Assembly: GCF_019175385.1 (NCBI RefSeq)
Contig: NC_083348.1
Coordinates: forward strand, 139,001-203,000
Direction: 5' to 3'
Source: Lycium barbarum
Taxonomy: Eukaryota > Streptophyta > Magnoliopsida > Solanales > Solanaceae
DNA: 64,000 nucleotides
In this document: positions 1 through 10,573 of the stretch, piece after piece
Layout of the letters: the number at the start of each line of letters is the position of its first letter
Numbering within the stretch: the first letter of the stretch is position 1
Translations under genes and position numbers: made by a program
The notes under the pieces: model-generated
Database searches by the model: none
What the model saw: only the letters and a program-made list of their open reading frames with translations
Told to the model about the DNA's origin: nothing

Positions 1-429
1 AATGCTCCGACAGAGTTGTAATATTAAAGAAAATACTTGGGGACAACGATTGAACAATATTGAAGCTTGGGGGACAGGAAGAGTCGATTGGAAGCTTGAG
101 AGAGTTCAATTTTGGAAAAGTGAAAGAGACTGAAGAGAGAGAGGGGGGGGGGGGGGGGGGGGAGGGGCTTTATATTTTAATACAAGTCAAAAGGCCTGAA
201 GTGTATAAGTTAAAAGGTCCAAGCTTTTTAAAATTATGAAATGTACCCCATGCCTCCTTTTCTAAACCCTAATCTCGAAAAAGAAATGAAAAAGAAATTG
301 AGTGGCCTTCCACTAAATTCAAAACTTGAAGTGGCCTTCTTGACAAATCTTCTCGAGAAACAATGTAGTTCAGAGAGGTTATGGATTTTTTAGAATGAAA
401 TTGTATTGTGGTTGGGTATGATTAAATTA
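1..429. other. AT-rich flank, no gene recognised
   Basis: No reading frame of credible length and no family that I recognise. The stretch holds a purine-rich run ending in a 20-base G tract, then AT-rich sequence. It is the left flank of the tandem duplication that starts at about 430. It could be low-copy intergenic DNA or the edge of an older repeat. Confidence 0.4.
143..162 (+). repeat. poly-G homopolymer (20 G)
   Basis: An uninterrupted run of 20 G preceded by GAGAGA and followed by AGGGG. Long G runs are rare in plant DNA, can form quadruplexes, and are common places for length errors in assemblies. Confidence 0.9.
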
Positions 430-634
430 AAGTATTGCACTATTTTGGTGCATGAAGATTAAAATAAACGTTTCCAAGGTTACTATTGCTTATTTGTGGT
501 TATTTTCTTTTTTTGGTTATTCGCAATTCCATAATTAGCAGCCCAGCGTTCTATTTCTCATTTAGTTAGTTCCAAATTACGTACATTGCATTTTGGTAAA
601 TATTTGTATTCATCTATGTCGTGTTAATCGGTAG

Positions 635-1522
635 CGTGGATAACAAAATTTTATTAAATTTAATCCATAAGAAATTTGGATTACATTCAAAATATATTAG
701 TCCGAATAAATAAATTGTGGGCTAATATAATTGGGTTAATTATTTAAGTCAATAAATATGGATTTAAGTAATGATCCAATTTCATTGGGCTAGTCCATTT
801 AATTGGGCTACATGTGATGAATCCACTTTGTCAAGCCCAAGATGTCATCTTATTCGAGAAGCCCAAATTGGGTGCCACGTGTCAAATGACGTGGTACGCC
901 ACGAAGGAGCCAATAGGATCATGCCACGTGCCAAAATGATGCAGCATGCCTAGTCAAATCAAAGGCCAATAAAGATGCGCCACGTGTACAAGTGACATGT
1001 TCCGGCCAATCAAATATCGACATCTCAGCTTAAATCTAATTGGTCGAAAGAAGCCTGTCCTTATCACAATTCCTCAATCCTACAACTATAAATAAGGGTC
1101 TCATAATTCAGAACAGGGGACAGAAATTCTAACAAGAAGCAAGAGAGAGCTCGTGGATCAAACGCTGCGGATTTCTCTACAAGCTAAAAGCATTCAAGCA
1201 TTCAAGTATTTCTCTAGAAGTTCTAGAGATCCAGAGGAAGACTCAAGATCAAGCTTCAAGCCCTTGAATCCAAGTACAAGTTCAAGATCAAGACCACCAG
1301 ATTCAAGATCAAGCTCAAAAGCTCTTGAATTCAAGTACAAGTCAAGATCAAATCCATCAAGTTCAAGAATAAGCTCAAAAGCCCTTGAAATTATTGTTGA
1401 AAAGACGAATTAGAGGAATCATAGAGATTGTAACACTCATATTCTGAAATCAAATACAAAGACTGTTGCGATATTTTCCTGTCTCGATTATTATTTTCTC
1501 GACGCGAATTTTATTGTCTACA
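635..1522 (+). mobile_element. Solo LTR (copia-like), 888 bp, TSD GGTAG
   Basis: GGTAG at 630-634 and 1523-1527 flanks the segment exactly, and the empty site is seen intact in the second unit at about 1804. The end is TGTCTACA; the start is CGTGGATAAC, which I read as TG mutated to CG. It has a TATA box (TATAAATA, 1087-1094) in the right place for a U3/R boundary, followed by an A/TCAAG-rich leader (about 1185-1390). There is no internal region, so it is a solo LTR left by LTR-LTR recombination. Length and layout suggest a Ty1/copia element, but no coding part is present to prove the superfamily. Confidence 0.75.
876..1094 (+). promoter_or_regulatory. U3 promoter of the solo LTR: three G-boxes and a TATA box
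   Basis: CACGTG occurs at 876-881, 925-930 and 981-986, each within CCACGTG, with a further GACGTGG at about 889. TATAAATA follows at 1087-1094. CACGTG is the core bound by plant bZIP and bHLH factors (ABRE/G-box). Three copies in 110 bp about 100 bp upstream of a TATA box looks like a stress- or light-responsive LTR promoter; the response is inferred. Confidence 0.55.
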
Positions 1523-1554
1523 GGTAGTTGGTCAAAATTCCTCACACTCCGTTC

Positions 1555-1557
<3 letters not shown>

Positions 1558-1602
<45 letters not shown>
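1558..1602 (+). repeat. (TA)n microsatellite
   Basis: About 22 TA units join the two copies of the tandem duplication. A shorter TA tract ends the second copy (about 1838-1853). Confidence 0.95.
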
Positions 1603-1604
<2 letters not shown>

Positions 1605-1857
1605 TATTGCACTATTTTGGTGCATGAAGATTAAAATAAACGTTTCCAAGGTTACTGTTGCTTATTTGTGGTTATTTTCTTTTTTTTGGTTATTCGCAAT
1701 TCCATAATTAGCAGCCCAGCGTTCTATTTCTCATTTAGTTAGTTTCAAATTACGTACATTGCATTTTGGTAAATATTTGTATTCATCTATGTCGTGTTAA
1801 TCGGTAGTTGGTCAAAATTCCTCACACTCCGTTCCTGATATATATATATATATCTGT

Positions 1858-2106
1858 TTTCATCTCTTTCAGGTTGTCATGTGGAAGCGCTGAGTTCATG
1901 AAAGTGATAAAAAGTTGGGATCCGTCCTGATGAAACTAATGACGGAGAGCTAACTACTTGCAAAGTAACAATGTCATCATTAGTAGATCAGGTTAAAACT
2001 AAACAAAGAGAAGATGTATATGTACTAGCTTAAACTGAAAGAGTGTTTATAGTGGTGACATAACAACTTGATGCATAGGTAGCGATGGGGCTGTTTAGGA
2101 TAAATT
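1858..2106. other. Unassigned sequence
   Basis: No credible frame or recognised repeat in this stretch. It is AT-rich intergenic DNA between the tandem duplication and the MITE-like insertion. Confidence 0.4.
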
Positions 2107-2114
2107 GCCTATGC

Positions 2115-2313
2115 GCAGATGCAGAGCCAGAATTCGAAGCTTGTGGGTTCGGGGTTCTAATTCTTTAAAGTTACTGGGTTCTTAATAAATAATTTGTACA
2201 TATTTGACAAAAATTTTAATACAAATATATGATTCGAACAAAAGCTATAAAGTTCGGCCGAACCCACCCCCGAAGGGCTCGCTCCGCCCTTGCTTATTCA
2301 TAAATAAATGGTC
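2115..2313 (+). mobile_element. Solanaceae-type MITE-like insertion
   Basis: The body (GCAGAGCCAG... to ...GCTCCGCCCTTGC at 2293) matches in style a small dispersed Solanaceae repeat with GAGCCAG / CTCCGCCCCTG ends. The left end pairs imperfectly with the right end near 2278-2293 (about 11 of 16 bases). A perfect GCCTATGCG occurs at 2107-2115 and 2314-2322, as a target duplication would. The right copy lies 20 bp beyond the apparent terminal repeat, after an A/T-rich tail, so a SINE-like or 3'-extended copy is also possible. Confidence 0.55.
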
Positions 2314-2322
2314 GCCTATGCG

Positions 2323-3739
2323 TACTTGATCTCAGTGTGCTTTGTGCGACAATAATGAAAGAGTACATTCGGGTTTTATTAAGATGTACCAAGATTCGAA
2401 AGAAACGTATTATGACGACGTGTCATATTTGAAATTTTAAAAACTTATATTTTCTATGATTAGCGAAATTAAACCATTAAAATTGACTTCTACTAGAAAA
2501 GGGCAGAAGTGTCATCACAAACACCAGCTCTTCTATCTATTATAATAGTAAGCTACCTATTGCTCCCGAACGCACACGCAAGTATACGTGGTCGTATAAG
2601 TAATATAGACTGTTAAGTCCAGATATCGATCCCATAGAGACTTAGATTCTACTGTCAAACTAATTCAAATTCGAATAAAACTATTCAAGGAAGTGAAAAT
2701 CAAGGTGTTTGTTGTAACTAAACTAAGACTGAAAAGTAAACAATTTGTGATGAGTGTTTTTGTGACTGAGAGTATTTTGACAAACACTGTAAGATTCATC
2801 AGGTGAGAGAGAGTTCCAGGGTCATGGCTTTCGAAAATCCAATTGATCTTCGGACAATTCCACCTATCTTATTTCCCGGGTTACTAGTTGACGGGTTAAT
2901 TATAACTTTATGAGTATCTTCGGAGTTGTTCATAAGCCTGCAGATGCTACTATAACGCCTATATCCCTATGGTTATCAGAGGTAACAAGAACGCATTTAC
3001 TTCTCCGTATTCAACTAAGCAAGGATAAAGAGTATATTCCTATCCTCATTAGCGAAACGATTATATCGAACAAGTCCTATTTATTCTTATTATGCATGCA
3101 AATTCCTTATCCCTAGTTCAATTCACACGCCACGGATAATGTCTAATTATTGGCCAGATAATCAAACAATTAAGATCAAGAATAAATAAGCAACCGAAAA
3201 TATGAAAATTTAATTGATAGAAATAGTCGCCACACCAACTATCATGTCTTTTGCCACAACCCTAGAATTAAGAAGTTTAGCTACTCATGATTCTCAATGA
3301 ACAACAAGAATTCATGAATAATCTAGGGTTAAAAAGATGAAAATAAAATAAAATCTAGAGAGAAGGTAATATGACGGCTTACAAGTCTTAGAATAATCCC
3401 AGCACGTCATTAATAACGAACAAAACATCTATTTGTAGTTTAGGGTTGTTAACCAAATAAAAGCGTCCTAATCCTAATTAAAATCGAACAAAATTGGGCA
3501 TTCCCGCATTGGCCACGCGTCGCGGGTCCAGCGGGGTCTTTAGTGATTTCAGCCCCATATTTGTGCTGAGCCCACGATACGGGCATGACACTTGAGTGAG
3601 AAATTCTGCAGCTTGACATTTCCATCATGGATCCGTGACGCAGGCTTGACACCTGAGTGCCATTTCATGTTACATCCGCGACGCGGGGCTGACACATTTG
3701 TGCTCAATCCTTCCAGAAATTTTCGCAAGTGTCGCAAGC
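2323..3739. other. Unidentified repeat-like region, truncated against family A
   Basis: Non-coding and AT-rich, with a distinctive block at about 2565-2645 (CGCAAGTATACGTGG... then GATATCGATCCCATAGAGAC) of a kind I have seen in plant gypsy-derived repeats, and a CpG-rich part at about 3500-3700 (GCGTCGCGGG, GCGACGCGGGG). Short frames at 3449-3798 overlap on both strands and look like chance. Similarity to family A begins abruptly at 3740. Probably a fragment of another LTR element; its family is not established. Confidence 0.35.
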
Positions 3740-5699
3740 TAGGTGATTCAAAATGCCGTGAAAAGATAAGAAAATTACTCACAACTTTCGTGTTTTGAAA
3801 AAAATTCTAATTCCTCCGTTTACTATGTCAAAACTGGTTGCAAGGCAGCACATAGCTGCTGTCCAGAAATTTTTCTACTTAAAAATTTGCAATAATGGTG
3901 ACCCATTTAGCCCCGTTTTTGTTCATCATGGTTTAGCTTCTATATCGTTAAACCCTAGACCTTAAGTGAGTATTCCATTGTGTATTTAAGGTACAAGAGG
4001 CGCTTGTAAAAGCTAAGGAAATTGATATAATTGCTTGATTGTTGCTTTGGGGATTTGTAACTCCTTGGTGTTTTTCTTTGAGCTTTAGAGGCACTAAAGC
4101 TCCAAGGTTTGCACATATTCTTGAATTTCACATTTTATTTAGTTGAAGTATTTTGAATATCTTAAGCTTGGGTAAAACTTGTCTTTACTTTAATTTTCTA
4201 TCCTATTCAGTTGTTGCTAGTTAAATTCATATTTCGCTATGTTTATTGAGTATGATGAATACTTTGAGTCACTCGGAAACTTTGAATACCATTTGTTATC
4301 ATGTGGAATGTTTTTGGAAGAAAAACTAACTCGCCCACATATACGGATTGCTTGAGCATTATTTCATTCTCGTTGGGACTTTGTCCATCTTGTGATAGTG
4401 ACTTTGTTACTTATATTGGGATGCCTCTTGAGATTATTCGGATCTTGTCCCATCTTGACTTTGGATTCAAATTTCATCTTAATAATAAATCTTGGTCCAT
4501 CTTAAGTATGAATGAGGAAGCCACTTTCATCATGGTTCTTGATTCTCTTGATTATTGGGTGATGGCCCTACTTGATTTGGGACTCCGGTCCCTCTTGTTA
4601 CTCGATTATGCTTTGATGTGATTGGATGATGTATGTGTTAGGCGAAATTAACCAAATGGTGAACTTTCTTGGTTTTGCTTTTGAATGCTTCTTGATATTT
4701 GATATTTTGAATATTGATATCTTGAACTATTTTAATATTCGATATCTTATTTTCTTGAAAGGACTGTACCTTCATTTAGTTCTTGATGGTGATTTTGACA
4801 AGCTTATTCCTAGAATTTATTCTTGAACTCCTTACATTATATTTTTTATATTAAGTGTTAGTTAAGTTTATGTGCCACTAAGCTTTATGCCTAGTGATAG
4901 TTTGTTAATATCGTAGGTGATGTTCCGAAAGAGACCTGAGGATGGCCATTTGAAGTAGACTCTTTGGATGCTTAGATGAAAATCACATTTGCATGAGCAT
5001 GTTTATTTTGTATAACTTTGGGGACTTGTACGTGATCTATATGATAAACTTAGATATGCACTTTTGAATGAAAGTTGGGTCATGATGCTGATATTTTGTA
5101 ACTTGGTTTTGATGATTGACTTGACTATTTTGGGAGTGTCGATGCCCAAGTCTTGTAATATTTTAAATTCAGTACTTGTGTTGAACTTGGGAACTTAACT
5201 AGTTTGTACTTGAGATTGGGAGTTGAATTTCATGCTTGGTATGAGTCTTGGATGTTATAGCATGAAAAATATTTCTCTACTATGTGTTTGGTGAATTCTA
5301 AAGTATTGATTTAACTCAAAATAGGTGATGTCCATTTTTATGATTGGATATTTCTATTTTTTAGGGGGCTTGTTGTTGTTGTTGTTGTATACAATATTTT
5401 TATTTTTTAGGGATCCTACTATGTTGAGATGTCGTATGTGGAAACTTGTTCTGATGGGCCTATTTCAGCAACCACATGATAAAGTCATCGTATTAAATTT
5501 GTTTATTCAACATTTTATGGTACGCTCGAATACGCATGTATTTATTACTTTGTTCTACTCGTGAACATGTTGTTAAATAAATTTTATCCTTATATTTAGT
5601 TATTAGTGTATTTTGGAAAAATACTTTCAGGACAAGTATTTAAATTGGTTAGTATGGATAAATTTTGATTAGTAGCATCCTCCCTAGGGGGTTGCTATA
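3740..5699 (+). repeat. Family A LTR 1 (5'-truncated)
   Basis: It matches 11149-13110 nearly base for base, with scattered substitutions. It lacks the first 575 bp present in LTR 2. It ends GCTATA (from GCTACA) next to the PBS at 5705. A TATA-like TATTTAAG lies at 3983-3990. The 106-codon and 66-codon frames inside it recur unchanged in LTR 2 because the LTRs are alike; they are not genes. Confidence 0.85.
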
Positions 5700-5704
5700 A
5701 GTTT

Positions 5705-5717
5705 TGGTATAAGAGCC
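5705..5717 (+). promoter_or_regulatory. Primer binding site, copy A1
   Basis: TGGTATAAGAGCC, five bases after the LTR end, complementary to the 3' end of initiator Met tRNA except for one C-to-A change. Confidence 0.8.
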
Positions 5718-5899
5718 TTAGGTTTGTGGTTCTAGGATTTTTGTTCTGACTTCTTTGTATACTTGCTTTTATGAAGATTGTTTGGCTAATAGAATTTACT
5801 TGCACAGTTATTTAAAATGTTTTGTAGTGTGTATTATGCATATGCATCATTTACTTTTCCCTCATGCAGCGTGACCTTCTCTTCTATAGGAATTAAGAT

Positions 5900-7112
5900 A
5901 TGCCCTCCTCTTCGATTAGAGCTATTAAAGATGTTAACGAAAGTCAAGCCCATTATAATGACCCGCCTCAGTTTCAAGAAGATGAGGAACGTTTTCCTAA
6001 TATTAATAATCTCGTGCTAGTGAATCTGATGTGGGGAATAATCATAGAACAATAGGTCATAACGCTCCTATTATGACACCTCCATTTCAGCAGATGGCTG
6101 AGTTCTTTCATCACTTGGCTGGAACAATGTACGACCCTAATGAAATGAATTTTGAGAAGATGAGGAAAATGGGTGGAGTTGATTTTGAAGGCACTACGGA
6201 ACCCACGGAAGCTTAACAATGACTTGAGCATATGGAGAAAGTTTTTGATCAATTTGATTGCTCAAATGCTGCCAAATTCAAGTATGTTGTCCCTCTTTTA
6301 CAAAAAGATGCCTATGATTGGTAGATGACCATGCCTAATGATAAAGCAAGACTCCAGTTCTTACTTGGAATGACTTTGTGGATGCATTCTGTATCAAATA
6401 TGTCCCTCCTTTCTATTGTGATGCAAAAAAGAAGGAGTTTTTGGATCTAGAGAAAAAGTGTATGTCTCTTTCAGAGTATCAACAAAAGCTTTAGAGGCTT
6501 TCGCATTATGCTGGAGGTATTATCTCTTATGAAAAAGATAAATGCAGGAGATTTGAATATGGGTTGAATGACTCCATCAGAAAATCTGTGGCGGTCCTAC
6601 AACAAAAGAATTTTGATAAACTAGTTTCACCTGCTCTTACTTGGGAAAGAACCGACAAGGAAAAAGCTAGTAGAAATGAGATCAGGTCTAGAAAAGCTAA
6701 TTCAAACTATAGAGGTCCATCCAAAAAATGGGAAATTTGATCATTCTAGGCCTGGTAGTGTTCACAAGTCAGCTTAACATAAGCAAAGTCGATCAAATTT
6801 TTCTTCAGCTAGCATTTCAAGTCATGGCCATGGCAAGACTCGTAAACTACTTATCCTCAATGTGGGAAGAATCACTATGGCATTTGCAGGAAAGCTTCTG
6901 GTGCTTATTTTAATTATGGAAGCCTTGATCACAAAGTGAAGGATTGTCCTAATCCTAATCCTATGTCTTCTCCACATTCTGAGGGCTTAGTCCAGAAACC
7001 TATTACTACTCCTTCTCATAGGAACAAAGGTGCAAGATCTAGAAACACTCAAGCAGCAGTTTCAAGTGGAGTTAATCAGGCTAGTAGGTCAAGAGCTACT
7101 GCAAGATTTTAA
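5900..7112 (+). pseudogene. gag: Family A gag, copy 1 (broken)
   Basis: The first ATG is at 5900 (MPSSSIRAI...). The capsid-like part includes MAEFFHHLAGTMYDPNEM and a FEGTTEPTEA block. In-frame stops fall at 6214 (TAA), 6322 (TAG), 6775 (TAA) and 7110 (TAA), and all four occur at the same places in copy 2. The zinc-knuckle region (about 6855-6950) reads YFNYGSLDHKVKDC: both leading cysteines of the CCHC box are tyrosine, while His and the last Cys remain. Gag would package element RNA in cytoplasmic particles; this copy cannot. Confidence in family assignment is high from the GSLDHKVKDC and QGCDAYLAH context downstream. Confidence 0.85.
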
Positions 7113-7115
7113 GCC

Positions 7116-9130
7116 ATGAGAAAGAGGGATGACCAAGATGGAGCAACCATGGTTGTTGCTAAATTTCACTTATTTTCGTATATGTTATTTCATTGTTTGA
7201 TCCTAGTTCTACATATTCATATGTTTGCTCGTCACTTGCTTTTCCTGAAAAATGTGAAATCTGTGAGACTTGACTATGATGTGCTTGTCAAAAGTTCATT
7301 GGGTCATCAGGTTGTTTGTAATTGAATGTATCGAGATTGTCCTTTCATGATTCAAAATTTGGTCTTTCCTGCCGACTTGATTGAAATGCCCTTCCAATAT
7401 TATGATGTTATTGTCAGTATGGACTGGCCCCATAGACATCATACACTAGTTGATTGTAGGTTGAAGCGTGTAACTTTTAAAGCTCCTGAATACTCTCACA
7501 TAGTTGTTCAAGGAGAAAGATCATTTACTTCCAATATTATTTCTACGGTCTTGGCAAGAAAGATGATTCGTCAAGGTTGTGATGCCTATCTTGCTCATAT
7601 AGTGGATACACTGTTGGAGAGACCAAGTCTAAAGGACATGCCTACCGTGTGTGATTTTCCTGATGTCTTCCCTGATAACCTCGCTGGGTTGCCTCCAAAA
7701 AGGGAGATTGAGTTTCCCATAGATCTTGTTCCTTGAACTACTCCTATTTCTATCGCTCCTTTTAGAATGGCTATAGCAGAATTGAAGGAGTTAAAGATTC
7801 AATTGCATGAACTTCTTGAGAAAGGTTTCATTCGTCCCAGCGTTTCTCCTTGAGGAGCTCTTGTTTTATTTGTGAAGAAGAATGATGGCAATCTTAGGCT
7901 CTGTATTGATTATCGACAATTGAACAAGGTAACAATAAAAAAAAATCCGCTTCTTAGGATCGATGACTAATTTGTCCAACTGAAGGGTGGTAGTGTGTTC
8001 TCAAAAATTGATTTGAGTTCTGGTTGTCACCAACTACTGTAAGTGAGCAAGATGTCCCTAAAATTGCTTTTAGGACTCGATATGGCCATTATGAATATTT
8101 GGTGATGCCATTCGGGTTGACAAATGCTCCCACGGTGTTTGTGGATTTTATGAATCGTGTATTCAAGACTTATCTTGATCAATTTGTGGTGGTATTTATA
8201 GATGGTATTCTGATATTTTCCAAGAATAGGGAAGATCATGATAAACATCTCCGGATTGTCTTGCAAACTTTGAAGGGGAGGGAGCTCTATGCTAAGATTT
8301 TCAAACTTTGCTTAGTGACGTGGCTTTTCTTGGGCATATTGTGTTAGCTGAAGGTGTAAAGGTAGATCCTAGTAAGATCCAAGCTATTGTTGAATGGAAA
8401 CTGCCTAAAAGTCTAACTGAAATTAAAAGCTTCTTGGGCTTAGCAGGATACTATAGAAGGTTTGTCAAAGGCTTTTTTCATTATAGCCTCTACCTTGACT
8501 AAACTTTTGAGGAAAGAAGTCAAGTTCTTGTGGGATGACAAATGCCGAGACAGCTTTGAAAAACTCAAATCCTTGTTGACACAAGCTCCTATACTTACTC
8601 TACCAACTGAAGGGAAAGAGTATGTGATGTGTAGTGATGCATCTCATCGTGGTTTGGGTTGTGTTCTTATGAAAGAAGGGAAAGTGATTGCTTATGCCTC
8701 TCAAAAAATGAAACCGCATGAGTTTAATTATCCTACTCATGACCTTAAGCTTGCAGCCATTGTATTTGCTTTGAAAATTTGGAGGCATGACTTGTATGGA
8801 GAAAAGTGTCATATATTTACTGATCACTAGCGCTTGAAATACTTAGGTACACAAAAAGAGTTGAACTTGAGACAACGTAGGTTTCTTGGACTCGTCAAAG
8901 ATTATGATTGCATGGTTGACTTTGTATGGTTGACTATTTTCCGGGTAAGGCCAATGTGGTTGGAGATGCTTTAAGTTGCAAATCCTTTGCAAGTTTATCT
9001 CTAAGTCTATTGCTTTTGTTTCTTGAATTAAGAGCCATGAATGCTTGTCTTGCATTTAATTCTGATGGTTCCATTATTGCTAATTTGCAAACCAAACTAG
9101 TTCTACTTGAGCAAGTGAAAGAAGCATAAA
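7116..9130 (+). pseudogene. pol: Family A pol, copy 1: protease, reverse transcriptase, RNase H (broken)
   Basis: The protease site is FDPSST at about 7198 (the family has FD-S/P-G). The region from 7326 to 7735 carries FPADLIEMPFQ and FPDVFPDNLAGLPP, the protease-RT linker. RT follows from about 7740, with [11 protein letters not shown] and stops including TGA at 7850 where a Trp is expected. The catalytic box reads FIDGILIFS (about 8196-8220): the second Asp is Gly, so RT is dead independently of the stops. RNase H lies at about 8600-8830 ([13 protein letters not shown]), with DLKLAA where DLELAA is usual, then a stop after TDH. The LPGKANVVGDAL-type tether lies near 8935-8975. Confidence 0.85.
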
Positions 9131-9169
9131 AGTTAGATGAGCATCTCGTGAAATTAGTCAAAGAGGTTT

Positions 9170-10527
9170 AAGATGGGAAAAGCTTGATTTTTCATTGCGA
9201 GAGGATGGAGTACTATTTTATCAAGGTAGATTATGTGTTCCTAAAGATGACAACTTGAGGAAAGAAATTCTAAATGAAGCCCATACTTCACCATTTACAA
9301 TGCATCCTGGAGGTATTAAAATGTACCGAACCATCAAATAACATTATTGGTGGAATGGTATGAAGAAAGACATTGTAGAGTTCATTTCCAAATGCTTGGT
9401 CTGTCAACAAGTAAAGGCTGAGCATCAGGTCCCAGCTGGTTTACTACATCCCTTGTCGATACCAGAGTGGAAATAGGAAATAATAACTATGGACTTTGTT
9501 TCTGGACTTCCACGCACTCAAAGAAATCATGATGCAATTTGGGTTATAGTGAAGAGACTAACCAAGAGTGCTCACTTCTTGGCAATCAGAGTGGACTACT
9601 CACTTGAATGTTTAGCAGTATTGTACATTAATGAGATTGTGAGGTGCATGGAATTCCTGCTTCTATTGTGTCTGACCGAGACCCTAGTTTTACGTCCAAA
9701 TTTTGGGCTAGCTTGCAAGAAGCTTTAGGTATGAGGTTGAATTTTAGTACTGCTTTCCATTCACAAACAGACGGCCAATCCAAGAGTGTCATACAAATCT
9801 TGGAGGATATGCTTCGAGCATGTCTTATTGAGTTCGAGGGTAGTTGGGACAAACACTTGGTGTTAGTGGAATTTTCTTACAATAGTACCAATCAAGTATA
9901 GGTATGCCTCCTTATGTAGCTTTTATATGGCAGGAAATGTAGAACTCCTTTTTGTTCGAGTAAAGTTGGTGAAAGGAAATTTTTAGGTCCTGATGTTATG
10001 CAACAGACTGAAGACAAGGTAAAGATAATCAAGGACTGGCTAAAAATTGCTTCAGACAGACATAAGTCATACGCAGATATCAAGAGGTGTGAAATTGAAC
10101 ATCAAAAGGGCGATAAAGTATTTCTAAAGGTTTCTCCATGGAAGAAGACTATGAGATTTGGCCAAAAAGGAAAACTTAGTCCTCGATTCATTGGACCTTT
10201 TGAAATACTTGAATGAGTTGGCCCTGTTGCACATAGATTAGCTCTGCCACCTGAGTTAGACAAAATCCAAAATGTGTTCTATGTTTCTATGCTTAGGAAG
10301 TGTCGGTCTGATCCATCTCATGTTCTTCCTATTGAATCCATAGAGATCAATCCTGACTTGACATATGAAGAATAACCTATCCAAATCTTGACAGGTGAGG
10401 TAAAAGAGCTTAGAAAGAAGAAAGTCCCTTGAGTAAAAGTCTCGTGGAAAATCATTCTGGTAAAGAAATTACTTGGGAGCAAGAAGAGGACATACGAATA
10501 AAATACCCACACTTGTTTCAAGACTAG
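9170..10527 (+). pseudogene. pol: Family A pol, copy 1: integrase and chromodomain (broken)
   Basis: The zinc-binding HHCC part is at about 9275-9415 (MHPGGIKMYRT, CLVCQQVKAEHQ). The catalytic core shows the three expected acidic positions: MDFVSGLPRTQ at about 9489, [13 protein letters not shown] at about 9670, and ILEDMLRA at about 9800. Then come the GKLSPRFIGPFEILE module (about 10165-10215), VSMLRKCRSDPSH, and a chromodomain start (LTYEE, about 10360) resumed after a frameshift as EITWEQEEDIR and ending YPHLFQD at 10527. Stops at about 9351, 9473, 10214 and 10373 and frameshifts make it dead. The chromodomain identifies the chromovirus lineage. Confidence 0.85.
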
Positions 10528-10559
10528 TATAAGGTAAATTTCAGGACAAAATTTCTTCT

Positions 10560-10573
10560 AAGGGGGAGAGAGT
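10560..10573 (+). promoter_or_regulatory. Polypurine tract, family A
   Basis: AAGGGGGAGAGAG abuts the TGTAACACC start of LTR 2. It is the plus-strand primer site expected just upstream of a 3' LTR. Confidence 0.8.

Larger units (their letters stand above)
430..1857 (+). repeat. Tandem duplication of a ~250-bp unit, first unit split by a solo LTR
   Basis: The segment 430-634 (begins AGTATTGCAC, ends AATCGGTAG) recurs at 1603-1808 with about three substitutions or indels. The segment that follows (GGTAGTTGGTCAAAATTCC, then a TA tract) lies at 1523-1602 and again at 1804-1857. Removing 635-1527 leaves two head-to-tail copies of one roughly 250-bp unit separated by a TA microsatellite. Only the first copy contains the LTR, so duplication came before insertion. 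Confidence 0.85.

Noticed and set aside
1920..1960. Possible hammerhead ribozyme (CCTGATGA followed by paired GTC/GAC bases), as in plant retrozymes
   Set aside because: The required GAAA box and the cleavage-site arm are absent.
4301..4621. 106-codon open frame, repeated at 11710-12030
   Set aside because: Both lie at the same place in the two family A LTRs. Conservation reflects LTR identity, and the sequence has no domain or codon pattern of a gene.
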